Below, piece after piece: positions 42,313 to 49,939 of a stretch of 64,000 nucleotides of DNA (position 1 is the stretch's first letter; each line of letters starts with the position of its first letter). The stretch comes from Microbacterium bovistercoris. Its GTDB lineage: Bacteria; Actinomycetota; Actinomycetes; Actinomycetales; Microbacteriaceae. The stretch spans positions 62,001-126,000 of the forward strand of contig NZ_QUAB01000045.1 of assembly GCF_003387575.1 (NCBI RefSeq), read 5' to 3'. Position numbers and translations under genes: made by a program. The notes beneath the pieces were generated by a model. It was not told the origin of the DNA, ran no database searches, and worked only from the letters and a program-made list of their open reading frames with translations.

Positions 42313-42351
42313 ACAAGGACCCTTGTGGGATTCGCGGATCGCGCTTACGTT
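42313..42351 (+). promoter_or_regulatory. Promoter with overlapping dyad for the winged-helix gene
   Basis: TTGTGG (42323-42328), a 17-nt spacer and TACGTT (42346-42351) end 7 nt before GTG 42359, fitting a leaderless mRNA. The dyad ACAAGG-ac-CCTTGT (42313-42326) overlaps the -35 box, as expected for an autorepressor site. Confidence 0.55.
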
Positions 42352-42358
42352 TACCTGC

Positions 42359-42895
42359 GTGGAAGATATCACCGTCATCACCGCCATCTCGCACCCGCTG
42401 CGACGGCGCATCATCGACCGCCTGCTGCTGCACGGCCCCACTCAGGTCGGCACGTTCGCGCGCATGCTCGACGCGCAGGTCGGCAGCATCAGCCACCACC
42501 TGCGGATGCTGCAGAAGGCCGGCGTCGTCGAGCAGGTCGACGACCCGTCCGGTGACCGGCGGACGAGCTGGTGGCAGCTGACCAGACGCTCGTTCACCTG
42601 GTCGTCGGAGGACTTCGAGTCTCCGTCCGACGCGCTGCTGGCGCGAGAGGCGCAGCGCGCGAACGTGCGCAACCAGCTGGATCGGCTGCAGCGCTGGTAC
42701 CGGGTGTCGGCCGCGAGCGAGTGGGAGGGATTCAACACCGACACCGTCGCGTGGGCCACCCAGGACGAACTGCTCGATCTGCAGGCGCGTGTGGGCCGCA
42801 TGCTCGACGAGTGGAGCTCGGGCATCGACCGTGAGGACGGGCAGGAGCGGACGCCGGTCTACTTCTTCGCCCACGGCTTCCCGACGGAGGTGTGA
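42359..42895 (+). CDS. Winged-helix (ArsR-like) transcriptional regulator
   Basis: A 178-residue regulator. The N-terminal winged helix reads ITAISHPLRRRIIDRLLLHG, then GSISHHLRMLQKAGVVEQV and a wing with GDRRTSWWQLT. The C-terminal half is helical and ends EWEGFNTDTVAWATQDELLD and onward, the layout of ArsR-type regulators paired with MFS transporters. There are no metal-binding Cys or His clusters. The MFS gene starts 1 nt after the stop, so the pair is an operon, probably self-repressed through the dyad at 42313. Confidence 0.88.
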   Translation: MEDITVITAISHPLRRRIIDRLLLHGPTQVGTFARMLDAQVGSISHHLRMLQKAGVVEQVDDPSGDRRTSWWQLTRRSFTWSSEDFESPSDALLAREAQRANVRNQLDRLQRWYRVSAASEWEGFNTDTVAWATQDELLDLQARVGRMLDEWSSGIDREDGQERTPVYFFAHGFPTEV

Positions 42896-42896
42896 G

Positions 42897-44177
42897 ATGA
42901 CCACTGCTGCAGAACCCACCATGCTGCGCACTCCGCCGCCCTTCGCGCGCGACCGGATGGTGCAGGCGTGGCTCCTGATCAAGGCGCTGTCCGACGCCGG
43001 CGACGCGGTCTTCACGATCGCCTTCGCGTGGACCGCCGTGCAGATCGCCTCCCCCGCCGTCGCCGGACTCGTCGTGGCGGCCGGCACCGTCCCCCGCGCC
43101 GTGGTCCTGCTCGTCGGCGGGGCATACGCCGACCGCGCGGACGCCCGGCGCCTGATGATCGTCTTCAACGCGCTGCGCGTCGTCGTACTGGTCACGGTGG
43201 CGGTCTGGTGCCTGGCTGCCCCGCCGACCGTGGCGCTGCTGCTGATCGCGAGCGTCGCATTCGGACTGTGCGACGCATTCTTCGAGCCTGCAGCCAGCAC
43301 CATGCCCCGCCAGCTCGTCGCCCCCTCCGACCTGCCTGCGTACGCCGCGCTGAGCCAGACGCTCTCGCGCCTGGGGACCATGGCCGGAGCGGCGGCCGGC
43401 GGCTTCCTGGTTGCGGCGTACGGGATCACGGGGAGCGCCGGACTGAACACGCTGACCTACGTGATCGTCATCGTGTTCATCGTGCTGTGGCTGCGTCCGC
43501 GGTTCGCGCTCCCTCGCGCTTCCGCCGAGCAGAGCGTGCTGCGCGGCGTCGCCGACGGCTTCCGGCACCTCGGACGTGAACGCGCGACGCGGACCCTCGT
43601 CATCGCGCTGTCCGGCCTCAATCTGGCCGTGGGCCCGGCGATCGCGATCGGCCTGCCGCTGCAGGCGACGTCGCGCGACTGGGGCGCCGGAGCGGTCGGT
43701 GTGTTCGAGGCTCTCGTCGGCGGTGGCGCCATGATCGGCGCGCTGGTCGTGGTGCGCTGGCGCCCACGGCACGAGGCGATCGGCGGCTTCGCCGCGCTGA
43801 TGGTGCAGGGCGCGGGCATCGTGGCGCTCGGCATCGGCGATCCGGTCGTCGTGGGAGCCGGCTGCCTGACGATCGGCCTGACCGCCGGTTTCGCCTCGAC
43901 TCTGCTCAGCTCGACCTTCGCGGCGACCGCCGCACCCGACTATCTCGGCCGCCTCGGCTCGATCCTGCGGCTCGGCGACGACTGCCTGATGCCCGTGGCG
44001 ATGGCGGCGTTCGGCGCCCTGGCCGGCATCCTTCCGCTCTGGGTGCCCTTCGCCGTGTACGGCGGGGCGATGGCGCTGCTGATGATCGTGCCGCTGCGCA
44101 ATCCGCAACTGCGGGCTCTGTCACTGCGGAAGCAGGAGGAGACTCCGGATGAGCCTTCCGCGGCGAGGATCGACTGA
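42897..44177 (+). CDS. Major facilitator superfamily transporter
   Basis: A 426-residue MFS protein with about 12 hydrophobic helices. The loop 2-3 motif is GGAYADRADARRLMIVFNAL (GxxxDRxxRR type). It resembles the DHA3-type multidrug efflux group. ATG 42897 lies 1 nt after the regulator's stop. Export of a compound sensed by the upstream regulator is the simplest reading; the substrate is unknown. Confidence 0.9.
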   Translation: MTTAAEPTMLRTPPPFARDRMVQAWLLIKALSDAGDAVFTIAFAWTAVQIASPAVAGLVVAAGTVPRAVVLLVGGAYADRADARRLMIVFNALRVVVLVTVAVWCLAAPPTVALLLIASVAFGLCDAFFEPAASTMPRQLVAPSDLPAYAALSQTLSRLGTMAGAAAGGFLVAAYGITGSAGLNTLTYVIVIVFIVLWLRPRFALPRASAEQSVLRGVADGFRHLGRERATRTLVIALSGLNLAVGPAIAIGLPLQATSRDWGAGAVGVFEALVGGGAMIGALVVVRWRPRHEAIGGFAALMVQGAGIVALGIGDPVVVGAGCLTIGLTAGFASTLLSSTFAATAAPDYLGRLGSILRLGDDCLMPVAMAAFGALAGILPLWVPFAVYGGAMALLMIVPLRNPQLRALSLRKQEETPDEPSAARID

Positions 44178-44188
44178 TCCGGACACGC

Positions 44189-44218
44189 AGAAGGCCCCCG
44201 GATATCCGGGGGCCTTCT
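44189..44218. terminator. Perfect 30-nt palindrome, bidirectional terminator
   Basis: AGAAGGCCCCCGGAT and its exact complement (44189-44218) form a 15-bp stem between the MFS gene and the convergent tRNA-Glu. A T/G-rich stretch (TGGTGTTGTCTGT) follows on the plus strand. Confidence 0.85.
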
Positions 44219-44229
44219 GGTGTTGTCTG

Positions 44230-44302
44230 TGACCCCAGCGGGATTCGAACCCGCGTTACCGCCGTGAGAGGGCGGCGTACTAGGCCGCTATACGATGGGG
44301 CC
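44230..44302 (-). tRNA. tRNA-Glu (anticodon CTC)
   Basis: Read on the minus strand, the acceptor arms GGCCCCA and TGGGGTC pair (one G-U). The anticodon stem CCGCC/GGCGG encloses CTCTCAC with anticodon CTC. The T arm is GCGGG-TTCGAAT-CCCGC. The discriminator base is A and no CCA is encoded. Confidence 0.95.
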
Positions 44303-44448
44303 GTCTTGCGGAACTTTTTTCGTTCCGCGACAACTGTTCAAGTATGGCATGCCGATTCCGGAGCGACCAAATCGAGGCGGGTCGAACACGGATCACGGGC
44401 GTGTCGCGCCTGTTTGCGCCTCCGGCCGCACAGGAGTTGACTCGGCAC

Positions 44449-45090
44449 ATGCGCGTCACGAAATTCGAACATGCCGCCCTCCGCATCGACGAGGCCGGCG
44501 ACACCCTCCTCATCGACCCGGGTTCGTTCACCACACCGCTGGACGATCTGAGGAAGGTCGTGGCCGTGGTGATCACGCATGAGCACAACGATCACTGGAC
44601 CCCGGCCCACCTCGACCAGATCCTCAGTGCGGCACCCGGCACGCCGGTGTTCGCCCCGGAAGGCGTCTCGCTCGCCACCGGCGGCGACTACGAGATCACG
44701 GTGGTCTCCCCCGGCGACTCCGTGCAGGCGGGCGCCTTCACCCTGCGATTCTTCGGCGGGACCCACGCCGTCATCCACTCCAGCCTGCCCGTCGTCGACA
44801 ACGTCGGCGTGCTCGTGAACGACGAGCTGTACTACCCCGGAGACTCCTATGCCGTCCCGGAGGGGGTCGCGGTCGGCACGCTCGCAGCCCCCCTGGGCGC
44901 GCCCTGGCTCAAGATCGGCGAGGCGATCGACTTCGCCGTCGCGGTCGGGGCCGAGCGCGTATTCGGCACGCACGACATGACCCTCTCCACGATCGGCCGC
45001 ACCCTGCACCGCCACCACCTGCGTCGACTCATCGAGCAGTACGGCGGCGAGTTCTTCGAGCTCGAGCCGGGCGACTCGCTCGACCTCTGA
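44449..45090 (+). CDS. Metallo-beta-lactamase-fold hydrolase (UlaG-like)
   Basis: A 213-residue protein of the UlaG/L-ascorbate-lactonase-like branch. The metal site is seen as ITHEHNDHW (HxHxDH), then GGTHAVIH, PGDSY and FGTHD. The substrate is unknown and such proteins act on small lactones or phosphoesters. ATG 44449 (MRVTKFEHAALRIDE) is the family-like start; AGGAG is 12 nt upstream, longer than ideal. Confidence 0.88.
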   Translation: MRVTKFEHAALRIDEAGDTLLIDPGSFTTPLDDLRKVVAVVITHEHNDHWTPAHLDQILSAAPGTPVFAPEGVSLATGGDYEITVVSPGDSVQAGAFTLRFFGGTHAVIHSSLPVVDNVGVLVNDELYYPGDSYAVPEGVAVGTLAAPLGAPWLKIGEAIDFAVAVGAERVFGTHDMTLSTIGRTLHRHHLRRLIEQYGGEFFELEPGDSLDL

Positions 45091-45097
45091 GACGCTG

Positions 45098-45129
45098 CTG
45101 GCCCCTGCACCTCGAGGTGCAGGGGCCAG
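45098..45129. terminator. Perfect 32-nt palindrome, bidirectional terminator
   Basis: CTGGCCCCTGCACCTC and its exact complement (45098-45129) lie between the convergent hydrolase gene and pepN. Confidence 0.85.
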
Positions 45130-45143
45130 CCGTCCGTCCGTCG

Positions 45144-47648
45144 TCAGCGCGCGTCCGGTTGCGCCGCGCGCACCCGCAGGTCGCGGGCGAGGTGGTCGCG
45201 CTGCTCGATCACGATCCGGCGCAGCGAACCGGGCGCGTCCTCGTGCGCGGCGAGCCACGCGTCCACCGGCTCCAGGGAGTCGGATGCCGGGAACATCCCG
45301 CCCACCAGACGCTTGGCCAGCTCGATGCTGCGCTCCGCCCAGACGTCGGCGATGCGCTCGAAGTACTCCTCGTCGAACCCGGCGATGAGGTCGCGCCGGC
45401 CACCGGCCCGGAAACCGCCGATCGTGGCGTCGAGGTGATCGTTGCTGAGCGTGAGGTCGTTCCACGCGGCGTTCCAGGCCGCGGCCCTGATCTCGGCTGC
45501 GGGCCGGGACGCGAGCGCCCGCCTGCTCGCGGTGCGGCCCGACGCCGTGTCGTCGCGGGCCAGCTCCGCCTCCACCTCGTCCGCGCCGGCGGCGCCGGTC
45601 GTGGTGAGCGCCGTCAGCAGCTGCCAGCGCAGGTCGGGGTCGAGTGTCAGGCCCTCGGGAGCCGCGCCGTCCAGCATCCCCCGCACGTCGTCGGCGCGTG
45701 CGCCGTCGAACGCCGCGGCGTCGGCGAACGCGCGCGCCCATGCCAGCTGGGCGTCGCTGCCGGCGTCCGCCGCCCGCAGCGCCTGCCACGTGAGATCCAG
45801 CCAGGCGCGCTGCTCGGCGTCCCTGGCGTCGTCGCGCACGTAGTGGCGCACGGCGAACTGCGCGTTCATCAGCACGCCGGGCAGCAGCATGATGTTGCCC
45901 TCGGCCTGCGCGTGCCGGCGCACGATCGCGAGGTACCGCTGCGCCGGCAGTTCTCCGTCGCGAGTCGCGTTCCACAGCGAGGCCCAGATGAGGCCGCGCG
46001 CGAGCGCGTCGTCCATGCCCGACAGGGTCTCCTCCACCGTGGCCAGGGACCGCTCGTCGAGCCTCGCCTTCGCGTAGGTGAGATCCTCGTCGTTCAGCAG
46101 CACGAGGTCGGCGTCCGCCCGCTCGAAAGGTGTGGTGTCGTCGGCGACATCCAGTTCGACGCGGTCGCGGAGGGTGAGCCTTCCGTCCTCGACGTCATAC
46201 CGGCCGATGCGCAGGCGGTGCGGACGGGGATCCGTCTGCGCGACGAACCCGCGCCCCTCCGCATCCGTCTCGAGCGACAGCGTCGAGACGCCGGAGGTCT
46301 CCAGCCAGGCGGCCGACCAGGTGCGCACGTCGCGTCCGGAGACGTCCTCGAGCTGCACCAGCAGGTCGTCGAGCGTGGTGTTGCCGTAGGCGTGCGCGGA
46401 GAAGTAGCGGCGCGCACCCTCGAAGAACGCCTCCTCACCGACGTAGGCGACCAGCTGCTTGAGCACCGAGGCGCCCTTCGCGTAGGTGATGCCGTCGAAG
46501 TTCAGTTTCGCGGCCTCGAGGTCGGGGATGTCGGCGACGATCGGATGCGTGGTCGGCAGCTGGTCCTGCTGATAGGCCCACGCCTTGCGTCGGTTCGCGA
46601 ACGACACCCAGGCATCCGTGAACCGCGTCGCGGCCACCGAGGCGTGCGCTCCCATGTAGTCGGCGAACGACTCCTTCAGCCACAGGTCGTCCCACCAGCG
46701 CATGGTGACCAGGTCGCCGAACCACATGTGCGCCATCTCGTGCAGGATCGTGTTCGCACGCCCCGCTCGCTGCGCGTCGGTGGCTGCGCCGCGGCTGATG
46801 TGCGCCTCGGTGAACGTCACCAATCCCGGGTTCTCCATCGCGCCGAGGTTGTACTCCGGCACCAGGATCTGGTCGTACTTGCCCCACGGGTACGGGAAGG
46901 CGAACGCGTCGGTGAAGAAGTCCAGCCCCTGTTTGGTGACGGTGAGGAACTCCTCGGACTCGAGGTACTGCAGCAGCGATGCACGGCAGAACAGACCGAG
47001 CTCGACCACCTGATCCCCACGTCGCCACTCGTCGTCGACGCGGGCGTAGGGACCGGCCGCGACAGAGGTGATGTAGCTGGAGATCGGCAGTGTGGGGGCG
47101 AACTGCACCGTCTGCACGCCGATACCCGGGGTCGTGTGCTCCGCGCGCTGGTTGGAGAGCACCTGCCATCCCGCCGGAGCGGAGACGACGAACGTGTACG
47201 AGGCCTTCATGTCGGGCTGCTCGAAACTCGCCATGACCCGGCGGGCGTCTGCGGGCTCGTACTGGGTGTACAGGTACGTCTCGCCGTCGACGGGGTCGTG
47301 GAAGCGGTGCATGCCCTCGCCGGAGCGACTGTACGCGGCGACCGCTTCGACGGTCAGCGTGTTCTGCGCGTCGAGTCCGGTGACGCGGATGCGCGCACCG
47401 TCCCATTCGACGGCCTGCTCGGCGCCGTTGAGGACCACGCGGTCCACGCTCTCGCCGATGAAGTCGACCCAGGTCTCGGATGCCGTGGCGTCGAACTCCA
47501 GCGTCGTCGCTGTGGGGAATCCGGTGCGGCTGTGCTCAGGTGCGCCGGAGAGATCGAGTTCGACGCGGACGCGATTCAGTGTGATGCCCGCGGCCCGCTC
47601 GGCGGTCTCTTCCCTCGTGAGGTTGGCGGTGGCGTTCGGAGAGTTCAT
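45144..47648 (-). CDS. pepN: Aminopeptidase N (M1 family)
   Basis: Cytosolic zinc aminopeptidase that trims peptides. It has 834 residues. The exopeptidase motif GAMENPG and the zinc site HEMAHMWFGD, with the downstream Glu in WLKESFADYMG, are intact. The C-terminal ERAP1-like helical domain runs from about residue 500. ATG 47648 (MNSPNATANLTREE) is chosen; the GGAG upstream is only 2 nt away, so initiation may be weak or leaderless. Confidence 0.95.
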   Translation of the reverse strand: MNSPNATANLTREETAERAAGITLNRVRVELDLSGAPEHSRTGFPTATTLEFDATASETWVDFIGESVDRVVLNGAEQAVEWDGARIRVTGLDAQNTLTVEAVAAYSRSGEGMHRFHDPVDGETYLYTQYEPADARRVMASFEQPDMKASYTFVVSAPAGWQVLSNQRAEHTTPGIGVQTVQFAPTLPISSYITSVAAGPYARVDDEWRRGDQVVELGLFCRASLLQYLESEEFLTVTKQGLDFFTDAFAFPYPWGKYDQILVPEYNLGAMENPGLVTFTEAHISRGAATDAQRAGRANTILHEMAHMWFGDLVTMRWWDDLWLKESFADYMGAHASVAATRFTDAWVSFANRRKAWAYQQDQLPTTHPIVADIPDLEAAKLNFDGITYAKGASVLKQLVAYVGEEAFFEGARRYFSAHAYGNTTLDDLLVQLEDVSGRDVRTWSAAWLETSGVSTLSLETDAEGRGFVAQTDPRPHRLRIGRYDVEDGRLTLRDRVELDVADDTTPFERADADLVLLNDEDLTYAKARLDERSLATVEETLSGMDDALARGLIWASLWNATRDGELPAQRYLAIVRRHAQAEGNIMLLPGVLMNAQFAVRHYVRDDARDAEQRAWLDLTWQALRAADAGSDAQLAWARAFADAAAFDGARADDVRGMLDGAAPEGLTLDPDLRWQLLTALTTTGAAGADEVEAELARDDTASGRTASRRALASRPAAEIRAAAWNAAWNDLTLSNDHLDATIGGFRAGGRRDLIAGFDEEYFERIADVWAERSIELAKRLVGGMFPASDSLEPVDAWLAAHEDAPGSLRRIVIEQRDHLARDLRVRAAQPDAR

Positions 47649-47705
47649 GGCTCCATCGTTCCATGATCGGTCACACATCACCCCACCACGCGGCGCCGGG
47701 AGACG

Positions 47706-48104
47706 TCAGCCGTAATAGGACGCGTAGAACATGCTGCCCACGATGAGGAGGATCAGCAGGAGCAGGTACACGGCGCACATCAGGTAGCCGAGCACCAGGC
47801 CGATGATCGCGAAAACCTTGCCGCCCTCGCCGGTGCGCTTGATCTGGCTGAGCGAGATGTGTCCGAGGATGACCGGCACGATCGCGAAGCCGAGCAGGCC
47901 CAGCACGAACGTGACGATCGCGAGGACGTTGGTCTTCGGCGCTGCCGGCGCCGCGGCGTAGCCCGCGTACGGTGCCGGGTAGCCTGCCTGCGGCGGCGTC
48001 TGGTAGCCGCCCTGCGGCGCGGCAGCGGCCGGCGAGGCCGGCGGGGCGTACCCGGGCTGCGGAGTGTAGCCGGGCTGCGGCGTCGGGTCGGTGCTGTCGC
48101 TCAT
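47706..48104 (-). CDS. DUF4190 membrane protein with Pro/Tyr-rich N-terminus
   Basis: A 132-residue protein. Residues 1-57 are a low-complexity, cytoplasmic, Pro/Gly/Tyr/Ala-rich tail with QPGY-type repeats. The DUF4190 part has two membrane helices (VLAIVTFVLGLLGFAIVPVI and a longer one near the C-terminus) joined by the typical GHISLSQIKRTGEGGK loop. Its function is unknown. TACGGT (48111-48116) ends 6 nt before the ATG. Confidence 0.85.
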   Translation of the reverse strand: MSDSTDPTPQPGYTPQPGYAPPASPAAAAPQGGYQTPPQAGYPAPYAGYAAAPAAPKTNVLAIVTFVLGLLGFAIVPVILGHISLSQIKRTGEGGKVFAIIGLVLGYLMCAVYLLLLILLIVGSMFYASYYG

Positions 48105-48110
48105 GCCTCC

Positions 48111-48116
48111 ACCGTA
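48111..48116 (-). promoter_or_regulatory. Candidate leaderless -10 box for the DUF4190 gene
   Basis: Minus-strand TACGGT, then 6 nt (GGAGGC), then ATG. The GGAGG within that spacer is too close to act as a normal Shine-Dalgarno. Confidence 0.45.
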
Positions 48117-48131
48117 GACGGTGCGGAAGGG

Positions 48132-49334
48132 TCAGCGTGTCACCTGCGCCGACGCGGCATCGGCCTTCGCCAGCGCCTGATCCAGGTCCGCCCGAAGATC
48201 TTCGACGTTCTCCAGGCCGATCGAGAGCCGCACGATGTCGGCGCCGGGCCGTGCCTCGGGCGCCACCGGACGGTGCGTCAGCGCCGCGGGGTGCTGGATG
48301 AGCGAGTCGACACCACCGAGCGAGACGGCGTGCGTGAACAGGCGCACCGCGCCGGTCAGCGCTTCGGCCGCGGCGTACCCGCCGCGCAGACGGACGGCGA
48401 TCATCGCACCGGGGCCCCGCATCTGCCGCTCGACCAGTTCGCGATCCTCCGGCCTCGCGCCGGGGAAGAAGACGTCCGAGACCGCCGGCTGATCGGCCAG
48501 CCAGCGTGCGAGCTCGACGGCGCCCGCCTCCTGCGCGGCCAGGCGCACCGGCAGGGTGGCGAGTCCGCGGTGCAGCAGATAGGCGCCGAGCGGGTGCAGC
48601 AGGGCGCCGGTGATGGCGCGCACCTGACGCAGCGCCACGGCGGTGCTCTCCGAGCAGGCGATCACTCCGGCGATCACGTCGCCGTGGCCGCCGATGTACT
48701 TCGTCGCACTGTGCAGCGACATCGAGGCGCCGAGGTCGAGCGGATTCTGCAGGAGCGGCGTTGCGAAGGTGTTGTCGACGAGCACGGGCACCTCACCCGC
48801 CTGTGCGACGACATCCGCGATGTCGACGAGATCGAGAGTCGGATTGGCCGGCGTCTCCAGCACGATGAGGCCCGTGTCGGCGGTCACGGCCGCCGCCACC
48901 TCGTGTGCGTCGCAGAAGGTCACCGTGGTGCCGAGCAGGGCGGAGTCGAGCAGGTGATCGGTTCCGCCGTAGAGCGGACGCACCGCGACGACGTGGCGCC
49001 GTCCCGTCGCCTGGGTGTGCGAGAGGATCGCTGCAGTCATCGCTGCCATGCCCGACGCGAACGCGACCGAGGCCTCGGCGTGCTCGAGCTCCGCGAGCGC
49101 CTCCTCGAACCTCGCGACGGTGGGGTTCCACAACCGGGCGTAGACGTTGCCGCCCTCCGGCACCGGGTGCCCGCCGGTCGCCATCGCCTCGTAGGAGTCC
49201 CCGCCGTGCAGGATGTCCGGCAGCGGGTTCGTCGTGGACAGGTCGATCGGTGCGGCATGCACGCCGAGCGCGGCGAAGTCGGTGCGTCCGGCGTGGACGG
49301 CGATGGTCTCGGGATGCAGCGGCAGATCGGACAT
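48132..49334 (-). CDS. PLP-dependent transsulfuration enzyme (cystathionine gamma-synthase/lyase or related)
   Basis: A 400-residue Cys/Met-metabolism PLP enzyme. The PLP lysine is in [17 protein letters not shown], and the substrate/cofactor segment is [11 protein letters not shown]. The methionine gamma-lyase-specific cysteine after LYG is a Gly here, which favours a cystathionine synthase or lyase, though specificity cannot be fixed from sequence. ATG 49334 starts [16 protein letters not shown] at the family N-terminus. An Lrp-type regulator is encoded divergently 104 nt away and probably controls it. Confidence 0.88.
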   Translation of the reverse strand: MSDLPLHPETIAVHAGRTDFAALGVHAAPIDLSTTNPLPDILHGGDSYEAMATGGHPVPEGGNVYARLWNPTVARFEEALAELEHAEASVAFASGMAAMTAAILSHTQATGRRHVVAVRPLYGGTDHLLDSALLGTTVTFCDAHEVAAAVTADTGLIVLETPANPTLDLVDIADVVAQAGEVPVLVDNTFATPLLQNPLDLGASMSLHSATKYIGGHGDVIAGVIACSESTAVALRQVRAITGALLHPLGAYLLHRGLATLPVRLAAQEAGAVELARWLADQPAVSDVFFPGARPEDRELVERQMRGPGAMIAVRLRGGYAAAEALTGAVRLFTHAVSLGGVDSLIQHPAALTHRPVAPEARPGADIVRLSIGLENVEDLRADLDQALAKADAASAQVTR

Positions 49335-49438
49335 GCCGCCAGGATGCTCCAGGGAACAGAATCGGTCTACCCCTGTTGCCCGGAAGTGCCGCAAGGCGTC
49401 ATCATGTTGTTGATTCGACAAGAATGCTCGGAGAGAAG

Positions 49439-49939
49439 GTGTCCGTATTGGCGACCGCACAGCCCTCCGCTGTCGACCCGCTCGACCTGCGCATCCTCGG
49501 CGCACTCGCCGAGCGTCCCGAGACGACGGTCCGCGACCTCGCTCAGGCGCTGGGCATCCCGGCGTCCACCTGCGCGTTCCGGCTGCGATCCCTGCGCGCA
49601 CGTGGGGTGCTGCTGGGCGCTCGACTGCGTGTGGACCCGACCGCGCTCGGCCTTCCGGTCCAGGCGGTGATCCGGGTGCGGCTGGGAAATCACAGCAAGG
49701 CCGGCGTCGACGCGCTGTTCGACGCGCTGGTGGTCACGCCGGGCGTGCTGCAGGTGTTCCACATCGCCGGGGCGGACGACTTCCTCGTGCACGTCGCCGT
49801 GACGGATGCCGCGGCGCTGCGCGACATCGTCCTCGAGCACATCACCGTGCACGACGTGGTGCGCGCGACGGAGACCCAGCTCGTGTTCGAGCTGCGTGAG
49901 GGAGTCGGCGTGCTGGCCTCAGCCGGACCGCATGACTGA
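49439..49939 (+). CDS. Lrp/AsnC family transcriptional regulator
   Basis: A 166-residue Lrp-type regulator. The helix-turn-helix is DLRILGALAERPETTVRDLAQALGIPASTCAFRLRSLRARG, and the C-terminal RAM ligand-sensing domain includes VFHIAGADDFLVHVAV. GTG 49439 has GGAG 5 nt upstream; an in-frame ATG at 49424 would add five residues but lacks a ribosome-binding site. TTGT-N7-ACAA (49407-49421) just upstream is a possible operator. The divergent transsulfuration gene is the likely target, sensing an amino acid. The 3' end overlaps the convergent P-type ATPase gene by 21 nt. Confidence 0.88.
   Translation: MSVLATAQPSAVDPLDLRILGALAERPETTVRDLAQALGIPASTCAFRLRSLRARGVLLGARLRVDPTALGLPVQAVIRVRLGNHSKAGVDALFDALVVTPGVLQVFHIAGADDFLVHVAVTDAAALRDIVLEHITVHDVVRATETQLVFELREGVGVLASAGPHD

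Noticed and set aside
45117..47666. Long plus-strand open frame opposite pepN
   Set aside because: It is antisense to an intact aminopeptidase with its zinc motif, and has no start signal or recognisable domain.
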